This document shows positions 15,775-24,705 of a stretch of 64,000 nucleotides of DNA, one piece after another. The notes under the pieces were generated by a model, which saw only the letters and a list, made by a program, of their open reading frames with translations, was not told the DNA's origin and did not search any database. This DNA comes from Magnetospirillum fulvum MGU-K5 (lineage in GTDB: Bacteria > Pseudomonadota > Alphaproteobacteria > Rhodospirillales > Magnetospirillaceae). A program made the position numbers and the translations under genes. Location of the stretch: assembly GCF_000442515.1 (NCBI RefSeq), contig NZ_AQPH01000004.1, positions 1 to 64,000 on the forward strand, in the 5' to 3' direction. Positions within the stretch are counted from its first letter, which is position 1, and each line of letters starts with the position of its first letter.

Positions 15775-17598
15775 ATGGAACTGCGCAACATCGCCATTAT
15801 CGCCCACGTTGACCACGGCAAGACCACTCTGGTCGACGCCATGCTGAAACAGTCGGGCACTTTCCGCGAGAACCAGCTCGTGGCCGAACGGGTGATGGAC
15901 TCGAACGACCTGGAAAAAGAACGCGGCATCACCATCCTGGCCAAGTGCACCTCGGTCGAATGGCGCGGCATCCGCATCAACATCGTCGACACCCCCGGCC
16001 ACGCCGATTTCGGCGGTGAAGTCGAACGGATCCTGTCGATGGTTGATGGCGTTGTCGTCCTGGTCGACGCCGCCGAAGGCCCGATGCCCCAGACCAAGTT
16101 CGTGACCGGCAAGGCGCTGGGCCTTGGCCTGCGTCCGATCGTCGTCGTCAACAAGGTCGACCGTGGCGACGCCCGGCCGCATCAGGTTCATGACGAATGC
16201 TTCGATCTGTTCGCGGCGCTGGACGCCGACGACGATCAGCTTGATTTCCCCACCATGTTCGCGGTCGGCCGCGACGGTTGGGCCGACGATTCGCTCGAAG
16301 GCCCGCGCAAGGATCTGTCGGCGCTGTTCGACCTGATCGTCCGTCACGTTCCGCCGCCCAAGCGCGATCTTGACGCGCCCTTCGCGATGCTGGCGACGAC
16401 GCTGGAAGCCGACCCCTATCTCGGCCGCGTGCTGACCGGGCGGATTCATTCCGGCACGGCGCGCCTGAACATGGCGGTGAAGGGGCTGTCGCGCGACAAC
16501 GATCTGCTCGAACAGTTCCGTATCTCGAAGATTCTGGCTTTCCGCGGCATCGAGCGGGTGCCGGTCGAAAGCGCCGAGGCGGGTGACATCGTCGCCCTGG
16601 CCGGTATGACCAAGTGCACCGTCGCCGATACCATCTGCGCTCCCGAAATGACCGAAGCGCTGCACGCTCAGCCGATCGATCCGCCGACTCTCGCGATGAT
16701 CTTCTCGGTCAATGACAGCCCGCTGGCCGGTCAGGAAGGCGACAAGGTTACCTCGCGCGTGATCGGGGCCCGCCTCTATCGCGAAGCCGAAAGCAACGTC
16801 GCGATCCGGATCAGCGAGACCCCGGGCAAGGACGCTTTTGAAGTCGCCGGTCGTGGCGAACTTCAGTTGGGCGTGCTGATCGAGACGATGCGTCGCGAAG
16901 GCTTCGAGCTTGGCGTGTCCCGTCCCCGCGTGCTGTTCCAGACCGACGATAACGGCAAGCGGCTCGAGCCGATCGAAGAAGTCTTCATCGACGTTGACGA
17001 GGAATATTCCGGCGTCGTCGTTGAAAAGATGAGCCTGCGCAAGGCCGAGCTGACCGGGATGCGTCCGTCGGGCGGCGGCAAGACCCGCGTCACCTTCCTC
17101 GCTCCGTCGCGCGGCCTGATCGGTTATCACGGTGAGTTCCTCACCGATACCCGTGGTACCGGCCTGATGAACCGCGTCTTCCACGGCTACGCCCCCTACA
17201 AGGGTCCGATCGACGGCCGCCGCAACGGCGTGCTGATCTCGAACGGCACCGGCGAGGCGGTGACCTATGCGCTGTGGAACCTGGAAGATCGCGGCACGAT
17301 GTTCATTCCCGGTGGCGTGCGCATCTATGAAGGCATGATCATCGGCGAACACACCCGCGGTAACGACCTTGAAGTCAACGCGCTGAAGGCCAAGCAGCTC
17401 ACCAACATCCGCGCCGCCGGCAAGGACGAAGCGGTGAAGCTGACCCCGCATCGCCGGTTGAGCCTCGAGCAGGCGATCGCCTATATCGAGGACGACGAAC
17501 TGGTTGAAGTGACGCCGAAATCGATCCGCCTGCGCAAGCGTCTGCTCGATCCCAACGAGCGGAAGAAGGCCGATCGCGCTTCGAAGAATAGCGATTAA
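15775..17598 (+). CDS. typA: Ribosome-associated translational GTPase TypA/BipA
   Basis: EF-G-like GTPase that binds ribosomes under stress and helps 50S assembly at low temperature. The 607-residue product has G1 AHVDHGKTT near residue 10, the switch region ERGITILAK near 44, G3 DTPGHADFGGEVER near 68 and G4 VNKVD near 124. The family-specific C-terminal domain with FRIHGGxR-type loop GFLIPG-like segments is represented by TMFIPGGVRIYEG near 503. The frame is uninterrupted and of normal length. A stem-loop lies 56 bases after the stop. Confidence 0.97.
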   Translation: MELRNIAIIAHVDHGKTTLVDAMLKQSGTFRENQLVAERVMDSNDLEKERGITILAKCTSVEWRGIRINIVDTPGHADFGGEVERILSMVDGVVVLVDAAEGPMPQTKFVTGKALGLGLRPIVVVNKVDRGDARPHQVHDECFDLFAALDADDDQLDFPTMFAVGRDGWADDSLEGPRKDLSALFDLIVRHVPPPKRDLDAPFAMLATTLEADPYLGRVLTGRIHSGTARLNMAVKGLSRDNDLLEQFRISKILAFRGIERVPVESAEAGDIVALAGMTKCTVADTICAPEMTEALHAQPIDPPTLAMIFSVNDSPLAGQEGDKVTSRVIGARLYREAESNVAIRISETPGKDAFEVAGRGELQLGVLIETMRREGFELGVSRPRVLFQTDDNGKRLEPIEEVFIDVDEEYSGVVVEKMSLRKAELTGMRPSGGGKTRVTFLAPSRGLIGYHGEFLTDTRGTGLMNRVFHGYAPYKGPIDGRRNGVLISNGTGEAVTYALWNLEDRGTMFIPGGVRIYEGMIIGEHTRGNDLEVNALKAKQLTNIRAAGKDEAVKLTPHRRLSLEQAIAYIEDDELVEVTPKSIRLRKRLLDPNERKKADRASKNSD

Positions 17599-17653
17599 GA
17601 CCAAAAGTTTTGACCGGACCGGGCCATTCCCGGTTCGGGCAGGACAGAAGATG

Positions 17654-17695
17654 ACAAGGGGCGGCCGCCGACGCGGTTCGCCCCTTGTGTCGTTT
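17654..17695 (+). terminator. Terminator-like hairpin after typA
   Basis: A 10 bp perfect stem (17654-17663 with 17679-17688, 15-base loop) lies downstream of typA. It is followed by GTCGTTTC, only a weak T tract. Confidence 0.5.
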
Positions 17696-17797
17696 CATCT
17701 CCCCTCTTTGGCCCTGTCGCGGGTGTGACAGTGGAATTCCAATCCGTAAAGGCGCAATAATTCCCAATATTGTTCCGTACAGGTTGCGGAGGGGCGG

Positions 17798-19576
17798 ATG
17801 AGCGCGTTGAAAGAGTGCGACATCATCATGAAGGGTGGGATCACCTCGGGGTTGGTCTATCCCAAGGCGATCAAAACCCTAAGTGAGTCTTATGTCTTCC
17901 GCTGCATCGGCGGGACCTCGGCCGGGGCGGTGGTCGCGGTGGTGACGGCGGCGGCGGAATATGGCCGCCACAGCGGCGGGTATCAGCGGCTCGACAGCGT
18001 TACTGCCGATCTTCGCCCCCATCTGATCGATCTGTTCCAGCCCGACCGCCGCGCCCAAGGCGTGTATGACGTGTTCAGGGCGGTGCTCGACAAAAAGTAT
18101 GGAACGATGGTGCTGCGGATCGCCCGGGTCGGTCTGCCCTGGACCCTCCTCGGCGTGGGGGTGGGAGTGCTGCCCGCCATTTTGATCGGCGGAATCGGGG
18201 CGTGGCTGACTGGCCTGGTCGGGGCGGTGATCCTCGGATTGCTGTTCGCTCTGGTGGCGCTGGTGGTCAAGCTGCGCAACCTCCTGCCCGAGCTCGATTA
18301 CGGATTGTGCCCGGGATCGCGGGCGGAAAACAGCGAGGACACCTCGTTTCCGCCGCTGTCCGACTGGCTGACCGACGCGATCGACACGATTGCCGGACTG
18401 GACCCGACCCAGCGAGGGCCGCTGCTGATCCGCGATCTGAAAGCTGGCGGGCCGGGAGGACGAGTCGGTGAACCGCATCGCCCGGCGATTGATCTGCGGA
18501 CGGTGACGACCAATCTCAACATGCGCCGTCCCTATACCCTGCCCAATATGAACGACCGCAATTACTACTTTAAAGAGTGTGAGTTTCTCCGCATCTTCCC
18601 CAAGCGCGTCGTCGATCAGATGGTCACCGCCACTCGTGACAAAGCGCAAGAGGTGCGCCGCGATGGTGATGACGTTCTGATCCCCTTCCCGCTTGCCGAC
18701 GACCTGCCGGTGGTGGTGACGGCGCGGATGAGCCTTAGTTTTCCCTTCCTGATCGCGGCGGTGCCGCTCTATCGGATCGATTATGCGGTGGCGGAGATTC
18801 CGCCGGTGCGGCGGGTGTTGTTCAGCGATGGCGGCCTGTCGAGCAACTTCCCGATCCACTTTTTCGATTCGTTGTTCCCGACCCGTCCCACCTTTGGCAT
18901 CAGCCTCGAAGAGTTCGACGAGGACAAGAAGACCCGCCGGGTCTATCTGCCGATGCCCGCCCGTGACGGAACGGAACGGGATCTTTCGATTGGCAAAATT
19001 CCCGGAGTCGGGGCCTTCGCGATGGCGCTGCTCAACGCGGCGAAGGATTGGCAGGATCAGCTTCGCACCGTTCTGCCCGGCTATCGCGAGCGGGTTGCTC
19101 ACATTTATTTGAAGGATGACGAGGGCGGGCTCAACCTCAACATGCCGCCCGAACGGATCGACACCCTACTGGATCTGGGGTTGCGGGCCGGTCATTTGAT
19201 GACCGCAACGGCACCGACCGACCCCGCCACCATCGCCATCGCCGCCGAGGATAAGGACCGTTACCCGTTCGATTTCGACGATCACCGTTGGCGGCGGTTC
19301 CTCAGTGCCTATGGCGCGCTGGAGGAAGTGTTGCTCGAAGCCCAGGCCAGTTGGGGGGATGCGGATACCCCCGGCACCTTCCGCGATTTCATCGCGGACT
19401 ATCTGAACGATCCCGCGTCCTATGGGAATTCGAGTTTGGCCACCCGGCTGATGGCCTTCAAACGGATCGATGATTTGATGAGTCTGGTGAAGGGCTGGGA
19501 TCCGGAATTGCGCGATCCGAAATACAAACTGTTGCCCAAGCGGTCCGGTCTGTTGCGGATCACGCCGCGATATTAA
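17798..19576 (+). CDS. Patatin-like phospholipase with internal membrane hairpin
   Basis: Patatin-fold acyl hydrolase of 592 residues with a Ser-Asp dyad. The oxyanion glycine motif is KGGITSGLVYP (residues 12-22), the nucleophile Ser sits in GGTSAGA (38-44), and the catalytic Asp in FSDGGLSSNFPI near 345. Between nucleophile and Asp lies a long insertion with two hydrophobic segments around residues 105-160 (LPWTLLGVGVGVLPAILIGGIGAW split by a short turn, then VGAVILGLLFALVALVV). This suggests a membrane-anchored lipase rather than a secreted one, as there is no signal peptide. A strong ribosome site GGAGGGG precedes ATG. It stands alone between typA and the Nfu gene. Its lipid substrate and role are unknown; membrane remodelling is an inference. 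Confidence 0.82.
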   Translation: MSALKECDIIMKGGITSGLVYPKAIKTLSESYVFRCIGGTSAGAVVAVVTAAAEYGRHSGGYQRLDSVTADLRPHLIDLFQPDRRAQGVYDVFRAVLDKKYGTMVLRIARVGLPWTLLGVGVGVLPAILIGGIGAWLTGLVGAVILGLLFALVALVVKLRNLLPELDYGLCPGSRAENSEDTSFPPLSDWLTDAIDTIAGLDPTQRGPLLIRDLKAGGPGGRVGEPHRPAIDLRTVTTNLNMRRPYTLPNMNDRNYYFKECEFLRIFPKRVVDQMVTATRDKAQEVRRDGDDVLIPFPLADDLPVVVTARMSLSFPFLIAAVPLYRIDYAVAEIPPVRRVLFSDGGLSSNFPIHFFDSLFPTRPTFGISLEEFDEDKKTRRVYLPMPARDGTERDLSIGKIPGVGAFAMALLNAAKDWQDQLRTVLPGYRERVAHIYLKDDEGGLNLNMPPERIDTLLDLGLRAGHLMTATAPTDPATIAIAAEDKDRYPFDFDDHRWRRFLSAYGALEEVLLEAQASWGDADTPGTFRDFIADYLNDPASYGNSSLATRLMAFKRIDDLMSLVKGWDPELRDPKYKLLPKRSGLLRITPRY

Positions 19577-19668
19577 GCCGATGTGGCCGGTTCGGCCCGA
19601 CCCGGCTTGACTTGGCGCGCGTCAGGGACCATCTACAAACAATTCATGCTCGACCGCGAAGGATCGCC

Positions 19669-20214
19669 ATGTTCATCCAGACCGAACCGACCCCCAATCC
19701 CTCCACTCTGAAGTTCCTGCCCGGCACCGACGTGATGCCGAGTGGAACCGCCGATTTCGACACTGCCGAGTCCGCCGCGTCGTCGCCGCTGGCCTCGCGC
19801 CTGTTCGCCATCGACGGTGTCGCCGGGGTGTTTCTGGCCGCTGACTTCATCTCGGTCGCCAAGACCGACGAGGCCGAGTGGCAGGTGATCAAGCCGCAGG
19901 TTCTGGCCGCGATCATGGAGCATTTCGCCTCGGGTCAGCCGGTGATCGAAGGTCTCGCCGATGCCGACGAAGCGGGTGAGGATGATGCCCTGGTCGCTCA
20001 GATCAAGGAATTGATCGAGACTCGGGTGCGTCCGGCGGTGGCTCAGGACGGCGGCGACATCACTTTCCGTGGTTTCCGCGACGGCATCGTCTATCTCCGT
20101 TTGCAAGGTGCCTGCTCGGGTTGCCCCAGTGCCAGTGCCACTCTGAAGCACGGGATCGAGAACATGCTTAAGTATTATGTCCCCGAGGTTCAGGCGGTGC
20201 AGGCGGTCGCCTAG
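19669..20214 (+). CDS. NfuA-type iron-sulfur cluster carrier
   Basis: Scaffold/carrier that passes [4Fe-4S] clusters to client enzymes. The 181-residue product has an Nfu N-terminal domain beginning MFIQTEPTPNPSTLKF, typical of alphaproteobacterial and mitochondrial NFU1 proteins, and a C-terminal NifU-like domain (from about residue 105) with VAQDGGDITF and the cluster-binding CSGCPSA. The open frame starts at 19612, but ATG at 19669 with GAAGGA upstream begins the conserved sequence. Possible clients encoded nearby, such as NadA, are speculation. Confidence 0.94.
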   Translation: MFIQTEPTPNPSTLKFLPGTDVMPSGTADFDTAESAASSPLASRLFAIDGVAGVFLAADFISVAKTDEAEWQVIKPQVLAAIMEHFASGQPVIEGLADADEAGEDDALVAQIKELIETRVRPAVAQDGGDITFRGFRDGIVYLRLQGACSGCPSASATLKHGIENMLKYYVPEVQAVQAVA

Positions 20215-20305
20215 GTTCTGCCACTTTTCCAGGTTTTTCTACGGGCTCCGGTCTTGTCAGACCGGGGCCCGTTTTGCGTCTGGGACCCTCGTCCGTTTGG
20301 TTAGG

Positions 20306-20334
20306 TTGCACTTTTGTAAACACGCCGTTAATAT
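20306..20334 (+). promoter_or_regulatory. Strong sigma-70-like promoter of the Bax-like gene
   Basis: TTGCAC (20306-20311) and TAATAT (20329-20334) are separated by exactly 17 bases. The spacing and -10 match are unusually good for this GC-rich genome. The -35 overlaps GTTGCAC (20305-20311), which is mirrored by GTGCAAC (20351-20357), a possible operator pair around the start site. Confidence 0.65.
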
Positions 20335-20377
20335 ACACCTTAATATTGCAGTGCAACATGAGGGAGGCGCAGCCGGC

Positions 20378-21328
20378 ATGGCCACCGGTTCACACGGTTC
20401 AAAGCTGTTTTCAATACTCTGTCTAAGCGCCGTGATCGGCGGAACCGTTGGGATGTACGCCACGGTTTTGCAGGGATCGCGGCCTCCGGTCGATGTGGCC
20501 GTCCGCCCTGCCCCGGCTGTTGTCGCCGAGGTGCCGGTCGGATTGAGCGGCGAAGACGTCGCCAGTGCTGCCCGGTTGGATCGGGCTTTCCGCCGGATGG
20601 GCTATCAGCTCGATGCGATCCGGATCGGGACCGCCGAGGTTCCGCCGCTGTTTCTGGCGCAGGTTCCCCACGACCTTGATGACATGCCCGACCCCGACAG
20701 CCGCAAGGCGCTGTTCCTGCGGGTGATGCTGCCCTTGGTGCTGGCGGCGAACGAAGAGATTGCCGAAGATCGCGCCCGGCTTCAGTCGCTGCTGGCGCGC
20801 AAGGCGGCCCGTCAATCGCTGACCCATCCCGATCAGGTGTGGCTGAAGGCGCTGGCCGAGCGTTATGAGGTTGAAGACGGCGATATGAACCGTCTGCTGG
20901 CCCGGGTCGACATCGTGCCGCCGTCTCTGGCGTTGGCCCAGGCTGCCGAGGAAACCGGCTGGGGCACCTCGCGTCTGGTGCGCCGCAGCCGCAACCTGTT
21001 CGGCCATACCGCGGATACCGCCAGCGACGAAACCGGGATGCGCCAGTTCGGGTCGTTGCAGGATGCGGTGCGGGCCTATCTGCTCAATCTCAACACCCAT
21101 CGCGCCTATGACGGGCTGCGCCGGGCCCGGATGAAGGCCCGCGCCAAAGGGCACCAGCCCGACGGCCATCAATTGGCCGATGCGCTGCGTGCTTATTCCG
21201 AACGGGGCGAAGCCTATGTCGGCACGATCCGCTCGCTGATCCGTCGCAACGATCTCGTCGCCCTCGACAACGCCCGACTGGGTCGGGTGTTGCCGGTCAG
21301 GCTCGCCTCGGCGGGCTTTGCCCCATAG
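20378..21328 (+). CDS. Bax-like glucosaminidase-domain protein
   Basis: Predicted peptidoglycan hydrolase, 316 residues, with an N-terminal membrane anchor or signal segment (residues 9-30) and a C-terminal glucosaminidase domain. The likely catalytic Glu is in ALAQAAEETGWGTS near 195, followed by RNLFGH and MRQFGSLQDAVRAYLLNLNTHRAYDGLR, matching the E. coli Bax/FlgJ-type fold. ATG at 20378 was chosen because the upstream 67 codons run through the promoter and earlier intergenic DNA. It is preceded by a strong promoter, so it is its own unit. It should act on glycan chains in the periplasm; the growth role is not established for the family. Confidence 0.85.
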   Translation: MATGSHGSKLFSILCLSAVIGGTVGMYATVLQGSRPPVDVAVRPAPAVVAEVPVGLSGEDVASAARLDRAFRRMGYQLDAIRIGTAEVPPLFLAQVPHDLDDMPDPDSRKALFLRVMLPLVLAANEEIAEDRARLQSLLARKAARQSLTHPDQVWLKALAERYEVEDGDMNRLLARVDIVPPSLALAQAAEETGWGTSRLVRRSRNLFGHTADTASDETGMRQFGSLQDAVRAYLLNLNTHRAYDGLRRARMKARAKGHQPDGHQLADALRAYSERGEAYVGTIRSLIRRNDLVALDNARLGRVLPVRLASAGFAP

Positions 21329-21361
21329 GGTGACGGGCGGACGCGCTTCCGGTCGGTGGCC

Positions 21362-22159
21362 TTACAGCCCGAGAACGTCGCGCATCGTGTAAAGGCCGGG
21401 AGCGCGTCCCTCAGCCCACAAGGCGGCCCGCACCGCGCCGCGGGCAAAGATCGCCCGGCTTGACGCCTTGTGGGTCAGTTCGACCCGCTCGCCCTCGGCG
21501 GCGAAGATCACGCTGTGATCGCCGACGACATCGCCGCCGCGCAGGGTGGCAAAGCCGATTTCGCCCCGCCGACGCGCTCCGGTGTGGCCATCGCGGCTTT
21601 TGCACCAGACCTGATCGAGCGCGACCTTGCGCCCGGCGGCGGCAGCGCGGCCCAGACCCAGCGCGGTGCCGCTGGGGGCATCGACCTTGTGGCGGTGGTG
21701 CATCTCGACAATTTCGATATCGAAATCATCACCCAGAACCTGGGCGGCGCGTTCGGTCAGCGCGGTCAACAGGGTGACGCCGACGCTGTAATTGGGGGCA
21801 TGAACGATAATCGTGCGCTGGGCGGCGGCGGCCAGCGCCTTTTCGTCTTCCGGGGTCAGGCCGGTGGTGCCGACAACGAGAATCTTGCCGTGTTCGGCGG
21901 CCAGGGCGGCATGAGCCACTGTCGCCGCCGGAGCGGTGAAGTCGATCAGGGCGTCCGAGGCCTCGAACAAGGCGGTGATATCGTCGGAAGCAGTCAGCCC
22001 CAGGGCATCGCGGCCGATCAAGGTGCCCAGATCGCGGCCGATCGTGGGCGACCCGCTCCGCTCGGACCCGCCGGACAGGTCACAGCCATCGGTGTCCAGC
22101 ACCGAGTCCATCAGCATCCGACCCATCCGCCCGGCACAGCCGCAGATCCCGATCTTCAT
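21362..22159 (-). CDS. dapB: 4-hydroxy-tetrahydrodipicolinate reductase DapB
   Basis: Reduces hydroxy-tetrahydrodipicolinate in the lysine/diaminopimelate pathway. The 265-residue product has the NAD(P)-binding IGICGCAGRMGRML at the N-terminus, VVGTTGLTPED near 105, the substrate motif MHHRHKVDAPSGTALGLG near 155 and a C-terminal ASSRAIFARGAVRAALW. AGGATGAC precedes the ATG. It is 96 bases downstream of pheA in the same direction. dapC, dapD and dapE are elsewhere in the window, which together indicate the succinylase branch. Confidence 0.97.
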   Translation of the reverse strand: MKIGICGCAGRMGRMLMDSVLDTDGCDLSGGSERSGSPTIGRDLGTLIGRDALGLTASDDITALFEASDALIDFTAPAATVAHAALAAEHGKILVVGTTGLTPEDEKALAAAAQRTIIVHAPNYSVGVTLLTALTERAAQVLGDDFDIEIVEMHHRHKVDAPSGTALGLGRAAAAGRKVALDQVWCKSRDGHTGARRRGEIGFATLRGGDVVGDHSVIFAAEGERVELTHKASSRAIFARGAVRAALWAEGRAPGLYTMRDVLGL

Positions 22160-22206
22160 GTCATCCTCGTCTTTTGAAAAAAGCCCTGACGACAGGTTTA
22201 GATCAC

Positions 22207-22231
22207 ATCCCCGCTTCCGTGAAGAGGGGAT
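22207..22231 (-). terminator. Hairpin between pheA and dapB
   Basis: Stem of 6 plus 4 base pairs with one G-A mismatch and a CGT loop. It could mark the end of the kdsB-pheA transcript, but there is no T tract. Confidence 0.3.
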
Positions 22232-22255
22232 CAGGCCCGAGGTGGGATCGGCGGA

Positions 22256-23131
22256 TTATTCGAACGAAAACCGCTTGTGGATACGGAAGGGGTGCTGGGG
22301 ATAAACGCCGAGGATGCGGACCTCGTGGCTGAAGAAATCGAGTTCCTCAAGCGCGGTGCGCAAAGCGTGCGAGGCGGGATGGCCCTCGACGTCGGCGTAG
22401 AACTGGGTGGCAACGAATTCGCCGCCGACCATATAGCTTTCCAGCCGGGTCATGTTGATCCCGTTGGTGGCGAAGCCGCCCAGCGCCTTGTACAAAGCGG
22501 CGGCAACGTTACGCACCCGGAACACAAACGTGGTGACACAGGGCAGGTTGGGATTGGGTTCGCGGGCTTCGCGGGCCAGCACGACAAAGCGGGTGGTGTT
22601 GTGCTCGGCATCCTCGATATGGGCGCGCAGCGACACCAGACCGTGGATTTCGGCGGCGAGTTCCGAGGCGATCGCGGCAAAGGACGGATCCTTGCGGGCG
22701 GCGACTTCGGCAGCGGCTCCGGCGGTGTCGGCCCCGACAATCGCGGTCAGGCCCAGTTCGCGGACCAGATTGCGGCACTGTCCCAAAGCGTGAACGTGGC
22801 TTTTGACGGTGCGGATATCGTTAATCGTCGCGCCGGGGATACCGAGCAGATGGTGGCTGATCCGTTCGTAATGCTCGGCGATGATGTGCAGCCCGGCATA
22901 GGGGATCAGGTGATGAACGTCGGCAACCCGCCCGGCCAGCGAGTTTTCGATCGGAATCATCGCATAGCGGGCGCGGCCCTCGCGGACGGCGGCAAAGGCG
23001 TCCTCGAAGGTGCGGCAGGGGAGCGGCGCCATTCCCGGATAGGCATTGCGGCAAGACAGGTGCGAATACGCGCCGGGCTCGCCTTGAAAGGCGATGGCGC
23101 AGCCGGGATCGGGAATGTCGTTCATCATCAC
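22256..23131 (-). CDS. pheA: Prephenate dehydratase PheA (monofunctional, with ACT domain)
   Basis: Converts prephenate to phenylpyruvate in phenylalanine synthesis. The 291-residue product has AFQGEPGAYSHLSC near the N-terminus, the catalytic-domain signature NTTRFVVLAR near residue 195, and an ACT regulatory domain from about 205 with the phenylalanine-binding NMTRLESYMVGGEFVATQFYADVEGH. There is no chorismate mutase domain. The start could be GTG 23131 or one of two following ATGs (23128, 23125); no clear ribosome site decides. It follows kdsB by 5 bases, a pairing common in alphaproteobacteria. Confidence 0.96.
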   Translation of the reverse strand: MMMNDIPDPGCAIAFQGEPGAYSHLSCRNAYPGMAPLPCRTFEDAFAAVREGRARYAMIPIENSLAGRVADVHHLIPYAGLHIIAEHYERISHHLLGIPGATINDIRTVKSHVHALGQCRNLVRELGLTAIVGADTAGAAAEVAARKDPSFAAIASELAAEIHGLVSLRAHIEDAEHNTTRFVVLAREAREPNPNLPCVTTFVFRVRNVAAALYKALGGFATNGINMTRLESYMVGGEFVATQFYADVEGHPASHALRTALEELDFFSHEVRILGVYPQHPFRIHKRFSFE

Positions 23132-23136
23132 CGCTT

Positions 23137-23883
23137 TCAGGAATGCGCGGCAAGCAGGTGTCTGGCCCGCTCAAGATCGGCCGGAGTATCGACACCGAGG
23201 GGAACGGTGTCAACCAGGGCGGCATCGATTCTCATGCCGTTTTCAAGGGCGCGTAATTGTTCCAGCTTTTCCCGTCGTTCGAGAATCGCCGGAGGCAAGG
23301 CGACGAAGCGGGCCAGCGCGGCGCGGCGATAGGCATAGATGCCGAGATGATGATAAAGCGGCCCGTCATTGGCGGGGACGGTGGCGCGGCTGAAATAGAG
23401 GGCGCGGCCGATTTTCTGGCCGGGTGCGAGGCCCAGGACCGCCTTGACGACGTTGGGATCGGTGCGTTCTTCGGGCCGGACGATCTCGACCACCAGGGTC
23501 GCGAGATCGACCTCGGGCACCGCCAGCGGGGCCAGCACCGCGCTGACCAGAGCCGGGTCAAGGGTGGGCAGATCGCCCTGAAGATTGACGATCGCGTCGT
23601 GACGCCCGGTGGGGTCGAAGCGTTGCACCGCCTCCCACACCCGGTCGGAGCCGGAGGGATGATCGGGGTCGGTCAGCACCGCTTCGCCGCCATGGGCGCG
23701 CACCGCATCGGCGATTTCCGGCTCGCCCGCCGCGACCAGAACCGGACCCAGACCGGCCTCGACGGCGCGGCGCCAGACGTGAACGATCATCGGCACGCCA
23801 TGGATGTCGGCCAGCGGCTTACCCGGAAGACGGGTTGCGTGCAGGCGGGCGGGGATCACGATCAGCGGAACGGAATCGGTCAT
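23137..23883 (-). CDS. kdsB: 3-deoxy-manno-octulosonate cytidylyltransferase KdsB
   Basis: Activates Kdo as CMP-Kdo for lipopolysaccharide inner-core synthesis. The 248-residue product has the nucleotide-binding [15 protein letters not shown] near residue 10, MIVHVWRRA near 33, [16 protein letters not shown] near 73 and the metal-binding [12 protein letters not shown] near 100. It implies a Gram-negative outer membrane with Kdo-containing LPS. The frame has the standard length and ATG start. Confidence 0.96.
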   Translation of the reverse strand: MTDSVPLIVIPARLHATRLPGKPLADIHGVPMIVHVWRRAVEAGLGPVLVAAGEPEIADAVRAHGGEAVLTDPDHPSGSDRVWEAVQRFDPTGRHDAIVNLQGDLPTLDPALVSAVLAPLAVPEVDLATLVVEIVRPEERTDPNVVKAVLGLAPGQKIGRALYFSRATVPANDGPLYHHLGIYAYRRAALARFVALPPAILERREKLEQLRALENGMRIDAALVDTVPLGVDTPADLERARHLLAAHS

Positions 23884-24012
23884 GGCGAAAGTCCGGATGG
23901 CGGAAGCGAAGGCCAGACCATACCCTTACCGGATCGGCTTTGCGACAGGCTTGGCCGGGTGCGACGATCATGATTGAATTGCATTTCGTCCCTAGCAGAA
24001 AGGCCCCCCGCC

Positions 24013-24705
24013 GTGATTTCCGCCCTGTTCAAGGCTTTCGCCCAATTGAGCGACCCCCGGATGAGACGGGTGCTGCGCATCGGCATCCTGTCCGCGCTGG
24101 CCTGTTGGGCCACGTTGGCGGTGGTTGCCGCCTTGGTGGTGAAACACACTCATTTCTTCGACGAATCCTGGGCCGATGCCGGGACCGGCTTTGCCCTGGG
24201 GGCGATCGGGGTGGTGGTGCCGGTGCTGTTTTTCTCGGCGCTGTCGACCTTTGTGATGAGCTTCTTTCTCGAAGACATCGCCGAAGTGGTCGAATCCCGC
24301 CATTATCCCGATCTCGGTCCGTCGCGTCGGCCGGGCTGGCGGGAAATTCTCGTTTCCTCGACCCGGTTCCTGGTGGTGATGGTCGCGGTGACGATGCTGG
24401 CGGCTCCGGTCTATCTGGCCCTGCTGTTCTTCGGCCTGGGGCTGATCCTCAATTATCTGGTCAACGGCTATCTGCTCGGGCGTGAATATTACGAACTGGT
24501 GGCGGGGCGGCGTCTGACCCCCGATCAGGTCCGCGCCCAGCTCCATCTTCATTTCACCAAGCTGTGGCTGAGCGGTGCGGTGATCAACTTCCTGTTCCAG
24601 GTGCCGTTGCTCAATCTGGCCGCCCCGGTGCTCGGCACCGCCTTCATGGTCCATGTCGCCCAATCCCTGCCGCCCGCCCCGCCGCCGGAACAGGTGCCGG
24701 CATGA
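24013..24705 (+). CDS. EI24/CysZ-like integral membrane protein
   Basis: A 230-residue protein with about four to five hydrophobic segments (roughly residues 25-47, 62-85, 120-152 and 190-212 in the chosen frame). It resembles the EI24 domain family that includes the sulfate permease-like CysZ, with the typical FFLEDIAEVVESRHYP and a LNYLVNGYLLGREYYELV stretch. I chose GTG at 24013 because AAAGG lies 9 bases upstream; the open frame extends back to a TTG at 23974. It overlaps the following lipoprotein gene by ATGA. Whether it moves sulfate is not known; no sulfur genes are adjacent. Confidence 0.75.
   Translation: MISALFKAFAQLSDPRMRRVLRIGILSALACWATLAVVAALVVKHTHFFDESWADAGTGFALGAIGVVVPVLFFSALSTFVMSFFLEDIAEVVESRHYPDLGPSRRPGWREILVSSTRFLVVMVAVTMLAAPVYLALLFFGLGLILNYLVNGYLLGREYYELVAGRRLTPDQVRAQLHLHFTKLWLSGAVINFLFQVPLLNLAAPVLGTAFMVHVAQSLPPAPPPEQVPA

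Noticed and set aside
15757-17604. Minus-strand open frame of 615 codons
   Set aside because: Exactly antisense to typA, which is unmistakable.
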